Source of the DNA: Fischerella sp. CENA71
GTDB taxonomy: Bacteria > Cyanobacteriota > Cyanobacteriia > Cyanobacteriales > Nostocaceae
Direction of reading: 5' to 3'
Assembly: GCA_024239075.1 (NCBI GenBank)
Contig: JANBVI010000064.1
Span: 372,001 to 436,000, forward strand
DNA length: 64,000 nucleotides
Shown in pieces: positions 35,119 through 44,979 of the stretch. The notes under the pieces were generated by a model that saw only the letters and a program-made list of their open reading frames with translations, did no database searches and was not told where the DNA came from. The position numbers and the translations under genes are program-made. Within the stretch, counting starts at the first letter, position 1, and every line of letters starts with the position of its first letter.

Positions 35119-35355
35119 CTAATCATTCCATTCGCCTCGTGGTGGTACAGGCATCCGCCGAGGATTGCGCGTAAGTTCATCGTCTCTGGGAACTTCACCT
35201 CGCAACCATTGACGAATTGCCACTTCAATTACTTTACTGGGGTCGTTGGTTAAATGGCGAATTTGCTCCACCAACTCAGAGTCTAGTTGAACTGCTATTT
35301 CTACCTTATCGATTGGAGATTCTTCCGCATCGGTAATTTTATCTTTCATATTCAT
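35119..35355 (-). CDS. Ribbon-helix-helix (CopG-like) small protein
   Basis: 78-residue protein; a start at the third codon Met is equally possible. The segment VEIAVQLDSELVEQIRHLTN followed by DPSKVIEVAIRQWLRGE fits a ribbon-helix-helix fold: a beta strand and two helices, as in CopG/Arc DNA-binding proteins and antitoxins. The C-terminus is Pro/Arg-rich (RNPRRMPVPPRGEWND). No toxin gene is visible on either side, so it is either a solitary regulator or an orphan antitoxin. It is flanked by long non-coding spacers. Confidence 0.7.
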   Translation of the reverse strand: MNMKDKITDAEESPIDKVEIAVQLDSELVEQIRHLTNDPSKVIEVAIRQWLRGEVPRDDELTRNPRRMPVPPRGEWND

Positions 35356-35726
35356 GTTGATATACTCTCAATTCGTTTGTCAAAGGCTTTGTAAAAAGCT
35401 TGTTTTGGCTCCGGGCAATTTATGATCTGCAATATAGCTTTTGTTGTCTGCATTTTGCAGTTCTAGATGTTTATTGTACGCTCCCAACTGATCAATACCA
35501 GATGCTGTAGATAGACCTTTATATTTTGTCAATGTTTAGTGATTGGTCAATTGTCATTGGTCATTTGTTATTTGTCATTAGTTCTTCTGCCCGTCCCCAC
35601 ACTCTCTTGTTCCCTATTTCTCTCTTAAGCTTTCTCCTCAGTTGCACCGTCTGAGCGAAGAAACCATTAAAATACGTTAAGTATATTTCTGTTTAACCTT
35701 GGTTGCTGCTAAAGCAAAAAAGTATT
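35356..35726. other. Intergenic region upstream of lepA
   Basis: 371 bases with GTCATT-type short repeats around 35550-35580 and otherwise no visible gene or structured RNA. The lepA promoter presumably lies in the last 150 bases, but no clear element is recognised. Confidence 0.45.
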
Positions 35727-37538
35727 ATGACTGACGTTCCCGCAGCTCGTATTCGGAATTTTTGTATTATTGCTCACATTGACCACGGCAAATCTACCCT
35801 TGCTGACCGCTTGCTGCAAGTCACTGGCACGGTGGACAACCGACTCATGAAAGAACAGTTCCTAGACAATATGGATCTGGAACGGGAGCGCGGCATTACC
35901 ATCAAGCTGCAAGCAGCCCGGATGAACTACACGGCCAAAGATGGTGAGCAGTACGTATTAAACTTAATCGATACTCCTGGTCATGTGGATTTTTCCTATG
36001 AAGTATCTCGAAGTCTAGCAGCTTGTGAAGGCGCATTGTTAGTAGTGGATGCTTCCCAGGGTGTAGAAGCACAAACCTTGGCAAATGTTTATTTGGCACT
36101 AGAGCATAACCTAGAAATTATCCCGGTGTTGAATAAAATTGACTTACCGGGAGCAGAACCAGACAGGGTAATTGGGGAAATTGAAGAGATTATTGGCTTG
36201 GATTGTAGCGGTGCAATTCTGGCTTCTGCGAAAGAGGGAATTGGTATTGATGAAATTTTGGAAGCGATTGTGGAGCGTGTTCCACCGCCACGAAATACAG
36301 TAAATGAACCTCTAAGGGCTTTGATTTTTGATAGCTACTATGATAGCTACCGGGGTGTGATTGTGTATTTCCGGGTGATGGATGGAAATTTGAAGAAAGG
36401 CGATCGCATCTACTTGATGGCCTCTGAGAAGGAATACGAAATTGACGAGTTAGGTGTACTTTCTCCGAACCAAAAGCAAGTTGAGGACTTGCACGCTGGA
36501 GAGGTAGGTTACTTGGCAGCTGCGATTAAAGCCGTGGCTGATGCCCGTGTCGGTGACACTATCACCCTGACGAATGCCAAGGCTACTGAACCCTTATCTG
36601 GGTACAAAGAAGCAAATCCGATGGTGTTCTGTGGTATGTTTCCCATTGATGCAGACCAATTTGAGGATTTGCGGGAAGCGTTAGAAAAGCTAAAACTCAA
36701 TGATGCTGCGCTGCACTATGAACCAGAAACTTCTAGTGCTATGGGTTTTGGTTTCCGTTGCGGTTTTCTAGGATTGCTGCACATGGAAATTGTGCAAGAA
36801 CGTCTGGAACGAGAATACAATTTAGACTTAATTATTACTGCGCCCTCAGTAGTTTACCGCGTTACTACTAATAAAGGCGAAGTCCTATATATCGATAACC
36901 CCAGCCACTTACCCTCTCCCAACGAACGGGAAAAAATAGAAGAACCCTACGTCAAGGTAGAAATGATTACACCAGAGACTTATGTTGGGACTCTGATGGA
37001 ATTATCACAAAACCGACGTGGTGTGTTTAAAGATATGAAGTATCTCACCCAAGGACGGACGACACTGACTTACGAATTACCTTTAGCAGAAGTCGTCACT
37101 GACTTTTTTGATCAGATGAAATCGCGATCGCGTGGTTATGCGAGTATGGAATATCACCTGATCGGCTACCGCGAAAATCCTTTGGTGAAGTTGGATATCA
37201 TGATCAACAGCGAGCCGGTTGATTCTTTAGCCATGATTGTCCACCGCGATAAAGCTTATGGAGTTGGGCGATCGATGGCTGAGAAGTTAAAAGAACTCAT
37301 CCCTCGTCATCAATTCAAAGTCCCAATTCAAGCCGCTATTGGTAGTAAAGTTATCGCCAGCGAACACATTCCCGCCTTGCGAAAAGACGTACTTGCTAAG
37401 TGCTACGGTGGCGACATCAGTCGAAAGAAAAAACTGTTGCAGAAGCAAGCCAAAGGTAAAAAACGGATGAAAGCTGTGGGTACAGTTGATGTCCCGCAAG
37501 AAGCTTTTATGGCGGTGCTGCGTTTGGATCAGCAATAA
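35727..37538 (+). CDS. lepA: Elongation factor 4 (LepA)
   Basis: Translational GTPase that back-translocates or remodels stalled ribosomes. From ATG 35727 the protein has 603 residues, the usual length; the frame is open upstream to a TTG at 35703. The GTP-binding P-loop is [15 protein letters not shown] (about 16-30), followed by [19 protein letters not shown] and [10 protein letters not shown]. The EF4-specific C-terminal domain is present, with [20 protein letters not shown] near the end. It ends 70 bp before the convergent YnfA gene, with a hairpin between them. Confidence 0.97.
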   Translation: MTDVPAARIRNFCIIAHIDHGKSTLADRLLQVTGTVDNRLMKEQFLDNMDLERERGITIKLQAARMNYTAKDGEQYVLNLIDTPGHVDFSYEVSRSLAACEGALLVVDASQGVEAQTLANVYLALEHNLEIIPVLNKIDLPGAEPDRVIGEIEEIIGLDCSGAILASAKEGIGIDEILEAIVERVPPPRNTVNEPLRALIFDSYYDSYRGVIVYFRVMDGNLKKGDRIYLMASEKEYEIDELGVLSPNQKQVEDLHAGEVGYLAAAIKAVADARVGDTITLTNAKATEPLSGYKEANPMVFCGMFPIDADQFEDLREALEKLKLNDAALHYEPETSSAMGFGFRCGFLGLLHMEIVQERLEREYNLDLIITAPSVVYRVTTNKGEVLYIDNPSHLPSPNEREKIEEPYVKVEMITPETYVGTLMELSQNRRGVFKDMKYLTQGRTTLTYELPLAEVVTDFFDQMKSRSRGYASMEYHLIGYRENPLVKLDIMINSEPVDSLAMIVHRDKAYGVGRSMAEKLKELIPRHQFKVPIQAAIGSKVIASEHIPALRKDVLAKCYGGDISRKKKLLQKQAKGKKRMKAVGTVDVPQEAFMAVLRLDQQ

Positions 37539-37572
37539 ACCTGAGTGAATTATTAGGAATTTAGAGTTTGCA

Positions 37573-37597
37573 ATTCGGAATTGGGATAATTCCGAAT
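37573..37597. terminator. Hairpin between convergent lepA and the ynfA-like gene
   Basis: ATTCGGAAT (37573-37581) and ATTCCGAAT (37589-37597) form a perfect 9-bp stem with a 7-nt loop, followed by CTCTATTTTC. It is located between the stops of both genes and could end transcription from both sides. Confidence 0.6.
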
Positions 37598-37608
37598 CTC
37601 TATTTTCA

Positions 37609-37929
37609 CTATCTGGGTGCATACATGATGATTACAACACTCACTAATGCTAAACCCGCTCCAATCAGGTCGTAATAATCAGGGGTGACTTGATCAATTT
37701 TCCAACCCCAAAATATTGCCATGATAATAAACACACCACCATAAGCAGCATAAACTCTACCAAAGTTAGCTGGTTGAAGAGTAGCGATCGCTCCATAAAT
37801 CGCTAAAGCTATGCTGCCTAAAACCCCCCACCAAACTGACTTATCTTCTCGCAACCACAACCATACTAAATAGCCACCACCTATTTCAAATAATCCAGCC
37901 AATACAAAATAAAAAAGTGACTTAAGCAT
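37609..37929 (-). CDS. YnfA family (UPF0060) small membrane protein
   Basis: 106-residue membrane protein with four predicted helices, related to small multidrug resistance-type proteins. Family signatures are FEIGGGYLVWLWLRE near residue 15, YGAIATLQPANFGRVYAAYGG in the middle and DYYDLIGAGLALVSVVII at the end. The function of UPF0060 in cyanobacteria is unclear; an efflux role is inferred from relatives. It is downstream of amt on the same strand and separated from it by a terminator. Confidence 0.9.
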   Translation of the reverse strand: MLKSLFYFVLAGLFEIGGGYLVWLWLREDKSVWWGVLGSIALAIYGAIATLQPANFGRVYAAYGGVFIIMAIFWGWKIDQVTPDYYDLIGAGLALVSVVIIMYAPR

Positions 37930-37967
37930 TTTTACATTGGGTTAGGAAGGAGACTGAATTTTTCAAT

Positions 37968-38012
37968 AAAAAACCAACCCCTTGAGCAACAACAAAGTAA
38001 CTGAGGGTTGGT
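37968..38012 (-). terminator. Terminator of amt
   Basis: On the minus strand ACCAACCC (38005-38012) pairs with GGGTTGGT (37973-37980) across a 24-nt loop, and a T run follows (A run at 37968-37973 on the plus strand). It starts about 30 bp past the amt stop. Confidence 0.7.
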
Positions 38013-38043
38013 ATTATTTAACAACAAATAAACTAATTGACAA

Positions 38044-39648
38044 TTACAAGGTTGTGGGTAAATCTCCTGATGTCGAGACTCCTCTGTGGCTACTTGGCTC
38101 ATTAAATCTGCCAGCATCTGCCTCTTTCACAAACCCACTGTAGGCTTCCATCCCGTGTTCGCCGATGTCTAGACCTTCTATCTCTTCTTCACGAGATACT
38201 CTGATACCTAAGGTAGCTTTAAGTACTAAGAAGAAGATGGTGCTGAGAAGAACAGTTATACCGCCTACAGAAAGAACACCAAGTAGCTGGGTAAAGAACT
38301 GACCTAAGCCACCACCTGCGAATAGACCTTTAGCTGGGCCAAGATTCTCACCGTACCAGGAATAGACACCAGGACCAACAGCAAATAGACCAACTGCTAG
38401 AGTTCCCCAGATACCGCAAACTAGGTGTACCGAAACAGCCCCCACAGGGTCATCGATTTTGATTTTGTCAAAGAAGGTGACAGCGAAAACTACGAGGACT
38501 CCGGCAATTAAACCAATGAAGAAAGAACTGCCAATGGTGATGTAAGCACAAGATGCGGTAACTCCTACCAAACCAGCCAAAATACCGTTAATGATCATGG
38601 ATAAGTCTGGCTTACCCAGATATAACCAAGCTGTGATTGTGGCAGCAATACCACCGACAGCACCTGCCATGTTAGTAGTCAAGGCGATGTGGGTGATCGC
38701 ACTGGGATCAGCAGCCATGACGGAACCGGGGTTAAATCCAAACCAGCCCAACCACAAAATCAAGCAGCCCAAGGTAGCTATACTCATGTTGTGACCAGGA
38801 ATAGCTACAGTCTGTCCATCTTGATATTTACCAAGACGAGGCCCAAGTAAGGCGGCTCCCATCAAAGCAGCCCAACCACCAGCGGAGTGAACCACTGTCG
38901 AACCGGCAAAATCCCAGAAACCTCTGTCTGCTAACCAGCCTCCACCCCAAATCCAGTGTCCGGTGATCGCGTAGGAAACACCGACAAGTAAGAGACTGAA
39001 AATGAGAAAGTCAATAAACTTAATGCGTTCGGCTACAGCACCAGACACAATTGTTGCTGCGGTTCCGGCAAAGACTAGCTGGAATAAAAATTTAGCAGCG
39101 AGGGGAACACCAGTCCAACTGAGAGCGCTAAATACTCCTTTGTAAGCGTCTCCTGTCGCAGGACTGTTATCAGCCCCTTGCAAGAAAAACCCATTTAAGC
39201 CTATAAAGTCATTCCCATCGCCAAACATCAAGCCAAAACCAATTGCCCAAAAAGCAACGGTAGCAAGAGCAAATACAATGAGATTCTTAGCGAGAACATT
39301 AACAGCGTTTTTCTGACGGCAAAAGCCGGTTTCTAACATACAGAAACCAGCGTTCATGAAAAACACTAAAAAAGCTGCGATCGCAACCCACAAAGTGTCA
39401 AGTGCAACCTTTAATTCGGCTGTAGTTGGGCCAGCAGCAGCAGGAGTTTCTTGAGCAACTGCTACATAACCCCAACCCAACACAATTAAACAAGCTAAGG
39501 GAATACAAGCTTGCCAACTGGGAGACAAGCGCCTGATTACCCATAAAAATTGACTGAAAATTGAGTTTGATTGCGTTTTGCTGAGGTTCCAGTTTCCTGA
39601 CTGTCGCCTATGTTTTGCTGTCGATTTTTTTTTGTTCTTCAACATCAT
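38044..39648 (-). CDS. amt: Ammonium transporter
   Basis: Amt/MEP/Rh family ammonium channel, 534 residues, with a long basic N-terminus (about 1-45) before an extra hydrophobic segment that may be a signal peptide. The family core has about eleven helices. Motifs include [26 protein letters not shown] (split by a helix), [20 protein letters not shown] and [10 protein letters not shown]. The C-terminal tail ([19 protein letters not shown]) is the conserved GlnK/PII-responsive region. The 970-bp AT-rich upstream region probably carries nitrogen control, but I could not find a clear NtcA site (GTA-N8-TAC). Confidence 0.95.
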   Translation of the reverse strand: MMLKNKKKSTAKHRRQSGNWNLSKTQSNSIFSQFLWVIRRLSPSWQACIPLACLIVLGWGYVAVAQETPAAAGPTTAELKVALDTLWVAIAAFLVFFMNAGFCMLETGFCRQKNAVNVLAKNLIVFALATVAFWAIGFGLMFGDGNDFIGLNGFFLQGADNSPATGDAYKGVFSALSWTGVPLAAKFLFQLVFAGTAATIVSGAVAERIKFIDFLIFSLLLVGVSYAITGHWIWGGGWLADRGFWDFAGSTVVHSAGGWAALMGAALLGPRLGKYQDGQTVAIPGHNMSIATLGCLILWLGWFGFNPGSVMAADPSAITHIALTTNMAGAVGGIAATITAWLYLGKPDLSMIINGILAGLVGVTASCAYITIGSSFFIGLIAGVLVVFAVTFFDKIKIDDPVGAVSVHLVCGIWGTLAVGLFAVGPGVYSWYGENLGPAKGLFAGGGLGQFFTQLLGVLSVGGITVLLSTIFFLVLKATLGIRVSREEEIEGLDIGEHGMEAYSGFVKEADAGRFNEPSSHRGVSTSGDLPTTL

Positions 39649-40617
39649 GCTCTAAACCGTCGTTAACTGAGAAAATTACGTTAAGCAGAAAGAGCGCTCT
39701 CCCAAAGCTAAACAATTGCTTTTTTATATTTGGTTATTACACAAGTTTCTCCTAAAACTCGCAGATTCTCAATGCTTTACCAAGCTGTTTTTGATAAATT
39801 TGAGAATTAAATAACCAAATTTATATTCAGGAAGTAGCAACTAAACTTTGGTGATACTACAAACATTCTTAAGAAATTATTATTATGTAGTTTGATTAAG
39901 AGTCAAGTATCTTTACATTGTCTATTTATTTTTTTTATTCAAATAAAATATATTTTGTTTATATAAGCATAATTTTGTCAAAAAGTTTCATTTAAAATGA
40001 CAGTAGCAATGAAAAAAATTTTGTTAAATTCATTTAAATTACCGTAAAATTTAGCTCACCAAACTTAAAAAAATTTAAATCCTTGCCTCAACAATTAACG
40101 CAAATAAAATCAAGAGGATATTTTGATACTTATAATTTTTGTCAAATATTTAACAATATTAACACTTATAACTTGTGGAAAAAGATGCGATGAATGTATA
40201 TACGCAATAGAGCTAGAGAGTGTATAAAATAAAAGCTTTGCAGAATTTTGTGAATATTACGAAATAAATTATTTCGTTAGATAGTGTATTTTTAAACTTA
40301 AGTTTATAAAAATCTGTAACATTAAATACAATTTATCTTTCTTGTCTCATTGCTAAATATGTCAATTTCGGTCTTATAGCTTGTATTATTTAGCTGTATC
40401 AATCTTGATCTCAATCTAGGCAAGAAAGTTGCATAAATATTAAAAATTTTATAGAAATGAATATTATTTTAAAAATAATTGACGTTATTTAAAATACATC
40501 TTTATCTTTTAAGTAAAATGCAAATTATTTTTATAATTAATTGAACTAAATTAATTACTAAATTCAGTTTGCATTTTTATAATTAAGTATAAATTAAAAC
40601 TTAGCTATTAAAAATAG
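39649..40617. other. Very AT-rich 969-bp gap between amt and purE
   Basis: The longest non-coding stretch of the window. It is almost purely AT-rich (many A and T runs) with no open frame over 60 codons, no HIP1 octamer and no strong long stem-loop. It is both the downstream region of purE and the upstream region of amt. It may hold the amt promoter and could hide a small RNA, but nothing can be named. Confidence 0.5.
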
Positions 40618-41136
40618 TTACATCTGTTTTAAATACTGCTGATATCCAATTTGCTCAAGTTTAGCTTGCTTTCTCATTACCGAATCACATAAATTTTGAC
40701 GATATTTTTGTACTTTTTCTTGTTGTTCCGGCTGTTGGATAGCAAGAATTTGTACTGCTAAAAGTCCAGCATTTGTAGCATTACCAATTGCTACTGTTGC
40801 CACAGGAATTCCCGCAGGCATTTGTACAATAGAATACAAAGAATCGACTCCTTGTAAATGACGGCTAGGTACAGGAACACCGATCACAGGTAGCGGAGTT
40901 AAAGATGCAACCATACCAGGGAGATGAGCAGCACCACCCGCACCAGCAATAATTACCTTAATACCTCGTTCATGAGCAGACTGAGCATATTGCACCATCC
41001 GTTCTGGGGTACGATGAGCGCTGACGATCGCAACTTCAACAGCAACACCAAAATCTTCACAAACAGCGATCGCACCCTGCATGGTAGGTAAATCGGAATC
41101 GCTGCCCATAATAATACCGACAAGAGGTTGAGTCAT
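40618..41136 (-). CDS. purE: 5-(carboxyamino)imidazole ribonucleotide mutase
   Basis: PurE (class I) converts N5-CAIR to CAIR in purine biosynthesis. The 172-residue protein has the phosphate-binding [12 protein letters not shown] (about 11-22), SAHRTPERM and the [13 protein letters not shown] loop, all typical. The C-terminus ends [19 protein letters not shown]. The gene lies alone, divergent from nagA, with a GATC-type repeat right before the start. purK is not nearby, which is common. Confidence 0.96.
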   Translation of the reverse strand: MTQPLVGIIMGSDSDLPTMQGAIAVCEDFGVAVEVAIVSAHRTPERMVQYAQSAHERGIKVIIAGAGGAAHLPGMVASLTPLPVIGVPVPSRHLQGVDSLYSIVQMPAGIPVATVAIGNATNAGLLAVQILAIQQPEQQEKVQKYRQNLCDSVMRKQAKLEQIGYQQYLKQM

Positions 41137-41360
41137 AGGATCGGGGATTAGGGATCGGGGATTGGGGAGCGGCTAAAAGTTAGAGATTTTTGTTTTGAAT
41201 TTTGTCTTCTCTAACCTTTCACCTTTAGTCTCTGGTTCCTTTGGTAGAGATTATCATCTCATTTATCTACGTAATTTGTGATTCATCCTAAAATCTAACT
41301 CAGAAATAATTGTAAATTCCAATGCCCGATCCCCAATCCCTAATCCCTGATCCCTTTCCT
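41137..41360. repeat. GATC-type repeats flanking the purE/nagA promoter region
   Basis: GGATCGGGGATTAGGGATCG (41140-41159 region) on one side and ATGCCCGATCCCCAATCCCT (41322-41341) on the other are inverted relatives. The second one includes the apparent ATG and first codons of nagA. Similar sequence occurs at 11460-11571. Confidence 0.6.
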
Positions 41361-42518
41361 ATAGACATTGTTAACGCAAAAGTGCCTGGTTACAAAGATT
41401 TGCAGATGATTGTTGTGAATTGCCAGGGCATAATTGAACAAATCTTGCCAATGGGTACAATTTTTAAAAGAGTTCCATCACCTGATTTGCAAGTGTTGGA
41501 TATTGCAGGTGATTGGATTTCGCTTGGTGGTGTTGATTTACAAATTAACGGGGCGTTAGGTTTAGCATTTCCAGAATTAAAACCAGAAAATTCTGATTTA
41601 TTGCCAAAAATATGCGAATTTCTGTGGAATGTAGGAGTAGATGCTTTTTTACCAACTTTGGTGACTACTTCAGTAGAAAATATTCAGCGATCGCTTGCCA
41701 TTATTGCTGAGTTTATGGCAACTTTCCCTGTATCCCCAATTTTAGGAGTCCATTTAGAGGGGCCATTTTTAAATTTTCACAAACGCGGCGCCCACCCAGC
41801 TGAGTATTTGTTGTCTTTGACGATAGATGAAGTCAAACGGGTGTTAGGAGATTATGCTCATATTGTCAAAATTATGACTCTGGCGCCAGAGTTAGATACA
41901 ACGGGTGAAGTCATTCCTTACTTACGTTCAAATGGTATCACCGTCAGTTTAGGACATTCACAAGCGACAGCAGCACAAGCACAACAAGCTTTTAAACTGG
42001 GTGCAACGATGGTGACTCATGCTTTTAATGCTATGCCACCATTACACCATCGTGAACCAGGATTATTAGGCGCAGCAATTACTCATCCTGAAGTGATGTG
42101 TGGTTTTATTGCTGATGGACAACATGTTGCACCGACAATGCTAGATATATTGCTGCGTGCTAGTCATTATGAAAAAGGACTTTTTCTAGTTAGTGATGCT
42201 TTGTCACCTTTAGGCTTACCCGATGGTATTTATCCTTGGGATACTCGACAAATAGAAGTCAAAGACGGTACAGCACGACTACCAGATGGGACTTTATCAG
42301 GGACAACTTTACCTTTGCTGCTGGGAGTGCAAAACTTGGTGAAGTGGGAAATCTGTGATGTAGAAGTGGCGATCGCACTTGCTACGGATGCACCCAGAAA
42401 AGCGATCGGTTTATCAGCAAGTATAGTTGGTGCTTCTGCTACCCAATTATTGCGCTGGCAATTTGATAAATCCAGTCAAGAATTAACTTTGCAGAGGTTG
42501 GTAATGGGTAGTTTGTAA
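41322..42518 (+). CDS. nagA: N-acetylglucosamine-6-phosphate deacetylase
   Basis: Amidohydrolase that removes the acetyl group from GlcNAc-6-P in amino-sugar recycling. The 398-residue protein has GGVDLQINGALG (Q-x-N variant, as in E. coli NagA, in place of HxH), HLEGPFLNFHKRGAHP, the metal histidines in SLGHSQATAAQAQ and THAFNAMPPLHHREPG, and the catalytic Asp in LVSDALSPLG. The first ten residues (MPDPQSLIPD) are encoded by a GATC-type intergenic repeat, so the native N-terminus may begin near PIDIVNAKVPGYKDL. It is convergent with a PEP-CTERM gene. Confidence 0.93.
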   Translation: MPDPQSLIPDPFPIDIVNAKVPGYKDLQMIVVNCQGIIEQILPMGTIFKRVPSPDLQVLDIAGDWISLGGVDLQINGALGLAFPELKPENSDLLPKICEFLWNVGVDAFLPTLVTTSVENIQRSLAIIAEFMATFPVSPILGVHLEGPFLNFHKRGAHPAEYLLSLTIDEVKRVLGDYAHIVKIMTLAPELDTTGEVIPYLRSNGITVSLGHSQATAAQAQQAFKLGATMVTHAFNAMPPLHHREPGLLGAAITHPEVMCGFIADGQHVAPTMLDILLRASHYEKGLFLVSDALSPLGLPDGIYPWDTRQIEVKDGTARLPDGTLSGTTLPLLLGVQNLVKWEICDVEVAIALATDAPRKAIGLSASIVGASATQLLRWQFDKSSQELTLQRLVMGSL

Positions 42519-42590
42519 TTGGGGTGTTGATGATTTTTCTTATACTCAATCCTCTATACCCCTACCTTCTAACTACACCTAACTAAATCA

Positions 42591-43724
42591 TTAAAACTTC
42601 AATAAGCTAGTTTTTCGCTTCAATTGGCTACCACCTAAAATTCCTAAGATAGCTAAAGTTTCCAAACCAGCTGTAGTGTTAGGTTCTGGAACTGTTTCCA
42701 TCTGAAAGTCCACACCATCGCCAGTAGAATTGAAAATACTTTTATAGCCATATTTTGTACCAGGATTACCCAGTTGTATCATAAAAGATTTTACATCCTT
42801 TAAAGTTAGTGACTGGATAGTTCCATCTATAATATTCCCTTTTTTGTTTAGGAGTCCAGATAACATTTCTGGAACCGAAATATTTTGACCTTGAGAATTG
42901 ATATAGCTCAATATGCCAGTGTAATTATAATCTTCAACATCAAAAAAATTAATTTTTATGCCATCTAAAGAATTATTAAATTCAAATTTGAATCTACCTA
43001 CTTCTAACCTTCCATTTTCAACAGGTTTTCCTGGTGTAATTGTGCTTGTTTGAGTAGTCGTTTTAGTAGTAACATCTTGTACTAACTTAGGCACTTTTAC
43101 AGTAACTGTTTTTGTCTCATATTTTTTTGTTTTTTCGTTATAAACAGTTTGAATTGACTTTTGGTCAATCATAATTTGCCTAGTATTTATGGTTGTTTCA
43201 ACGATTTCTTCCGTAATTACTTGTGTGCCGTCATATCTTGTTGTAGTAGTTTGTTTTGGTGCTGTTGTATTAGTCTTGGTTCCTACAGTAGCACCCTCTG
43301 GGGCATTCAAATTTTTCTGTGTGGAAGTAGAGGTTTTAGTGTCTTTCTTAATTACAGGTGCAGTATATGCTACTGGACGTAACCAGTATTCTCCTATCGA
43401 TGGATTAGTCCCTTCATCTTCTGCCAGAAGCTGAATCCCAAACTTTGAGTAATCGTTTGTAGTGTTTCTTTGATCTACAAACAAACGACTCACAGAAAAC
43501 TGTTTATCAAATTCTAAACTAGTGACTTTGTAGCCATTGGAACCTAAAGCTGTATCTATACATTTAGGATTTTGATTGCTTAAACATGATACGTTTATTA
43601 ACTGAATTTCTCCTTCTTCTTTCGGAATTAAGCTAGACGCATGAGCTACCGATGTCATACATAAGAAGGTAGAAACGAGGCTAGATGCCGCAACAAAATG
43701 CATGAAAAATTTTATTCTTGCCAT
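42591..43724 (-). CDS. PEP-CTERM sorting domain protein
   Basis: Predicted exported protein of 377 residues. It has an N-terminal signal peptide (FFMHFVAASSLVSTFLCMTS, cleavage after AHA) and a C-terminal PEP-CTERM tripartite tail: VPEPNTTAGLETLAILGILG, then a basic KRKTSLLKF end. That tail marks it for exosortase processing at the cell surface. The central part (about 120-240) is extremely Thr/Lys/Val-rich (TNTTAPKQTTTTRYDGTQVI), a likely extended, perhaps glycosylated, linker. The flanking parts look beta-rich. I do not recognise the functional domain. It stands alone, convergent with nagA. Confidence 0.85.
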   Translation of the reverse strand: MARIKFFMHFVAASSLVSTFLCMTSVAHASSLIPKEEGEIQLINVSCLSNQNPKCIDTALGSNGYKVTSLEFDKQFSVSRLFVDQRNTTNDYSKFGIQLLAEDEGTNPSIGEYWLRPVAYTAPVIKKDTKTSTSTQKNLNAPEGATVGTKTNTTAPKQTTTTRYDGTQVITEEIVETTINTRQIMIDQKSIQTVYNEKTKKYETKTVTVKVPKLVQDVTTKTTTQTSTITPGKPVENGRLEVGRFKFEFNNSLDGIKINFFDVEDYNYTGILSYINSQGQNISVPEMLSGLLNKKGNIIDGTIQSLTLKDVKSFMIQLGNPGTKYGYKSIFNSTGDGVDFQMETVPEPNTTAGLETLAILGILGGSQLKRKTSLLKF

Positions 43725-44254
43725 AAATCAAATCTATTGCTCAAACATTTGCTTACTTATAAATAACCTCAATAAAAAACTTAATCAATAAACTAAAAAA
43801 ACATTCATTAAGTCTTAAAGAAATTTATTCTTGATAAAGTTAAATAGCTATTTTAATTATTTTTTGTATAAATAAATATTTACTTTCTAAGTATATACAT
43901 TATGATTAAATCAATTTTGTTGTGAAAATCAATAATTTTTACCGAGTTTGGACTAAAAATACGGTTCCTCAACAAAAATGTAGTACACCAGTACTCAGTA
44001 TTTTTATGCAAAGTGTTTGAAGAAACACTCTATGTATGGGCAATGTACTAGCCGCTACGAATAAAATAAACGAAATAAACACTTTTTCCTCCCCTACACT
44101 CCCACACCCTTACACCCCTTTGACCGTGTTTCTTGACAGTTAATAATTGCAGATTCATGATTGAGATGCTGAAGTACAAAAAATTCCACACTCTCCTCAA
44201 AGCGGACAGACATGATACTTTTAACCATTGGGTACTCTTCGATAATTGAATTTC
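43725..44254. other. Intergenic region between PEP-CTERM gene and chlM
   Basis: 530 bases between divergent genes, AT-rich on the left and C-rich near 44090-44125 (CCTCCCCTACACTCCCACAC). It presumably holds both promoters. No gene or clear regulatory repeat was recognised. Confidence 0.45.
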
Positions 44255-44941
44255 ATGAACGCAGCCGACGATAAAACCATTGTTAAAGAATATTTCAATT
44301 CCACAGGCTTTGATCGCTGGAGACGTATATATGGCGATGGCGAAGTCAATAAAGTCCAGCTAGATATCCGCAATGGACATCAGCAAACCGTAGATAAGGT
44401 AATCGGCTGGCTAAAAGCAGATGATAATCTCGCGGGATTGTCTATCTGTGATGCTGGGTGCGGTGTGGGTAGTCTCAGTATTCCCTTAGCAGAAGCAGGC
44501 GCAAAAATATATGCCAGCGATATTTCTGAGAAAATGGTAGAAGAAGGTAAACAAAGAGCTTCTCAAACTTTGGCAAATCCGGAGAATCTGACTTTTGCAG
44601 TTCAGGATCTAGAAACTCTCAGCGGTAGCTACCATACGGTGATTTGCTTGGATGTTCTGATCCACTATCCCCAAGAAAAAGCAGATGCAATGATTTCTCA
44701 TCTTTGTTCTTTAGCACAGTCGCGGATAATTCTCAGTTTTGCTCCCAAAACCTGTGCTTTGACAATCCTCAAGAAAATTGGGAGTTTCTTTCCGGGGCCG
44801 AGTAAAGCGACTCGTGCTTATCTACACCGCGAAGCTGATGTAGTCAAGATTCTTGAGAAAAATGGCTTTGTGGTGCAAAGAGAGTCAATGACACGCACTC
44901 GGTTTTATTTCTCCCGCTTACTGGAAGCAAACCGTAAGTAA
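44255..44941 (+). CDS. chlM: Magnesium-protoporphyrin IX methyltransferase
   Basis: SAM-dependent enzyme that methylates the propionate of Mg-protoporphyrin IX in chlorophyll synthesis. From ATG 44255 the protein has 228 residues; a TTG at 44246 extends it. The N-terminus VKEYFNSTGFDRWRRIYGDG and the SAM-binding DAGCGVGSLSIPLAEAGA (about 69-86) are diagnostic, followed by VICLDVLIHYPQ and YLHREADVVKIL. It is the first of a co-directional run with small membrane genes, and a perfect hairpin sits in the 38-bp gap that follows. Confidence 0.96.
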   Translation: MNAADDKTIVKEYFNSTGFDRWRRIYGDGEVNKVQLDIRNGHQQTVDKVIGWLKADDNLAGLSICDAGCGVGSLSIPLAEAGAKIYASDISEKMVEEGKQRASQTLANPENLTFAVQDLETLSGSYHTVICLDVLIHYPQEKADAMISHLCSLAQSRIILSFAPKTCALTILKKIGSFFPGPSKATRAYLHREADVVKILEKNGFVVQRESMTRTRFYFSRLLEANRK

Positions 44942-44950
44942 AGCTAAGAT

Positions 44951-44977
44951 CGCGACAAGATATAATATCTTGTCGCG
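44951..44977. promoter_or_regulatory. Perfect 12-bp hairpin ending two bases before a start codon
   Basis: CGCGACAAGATA (44951-44962) pairs with TATCTTGTCGCG (44966-44977) around the triloop TAA. Only two bases separate it from the ATG at 44980. A terminator for chlM would need a T tract, and only TT follows. The structure occupies the ribosome-binding region of the downstream gene, so it may control its translation, or act as an operator palindrome (inference). Confidence 0.7.
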
Positions 44978-44979
44978 TT

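Noticed and set aside
35119-35355. Type II toxin-antitoxin system at the ribbon-helix-helix gene
   Set aside because: No partner toxin frame is present within several hundred bases on either side.
39649-40617. NtcA site upstream of amt
   Set aside because: Scanning for GTA-N8-TAC gave no match by eye, so no site is reported although nitrogen control is likely.
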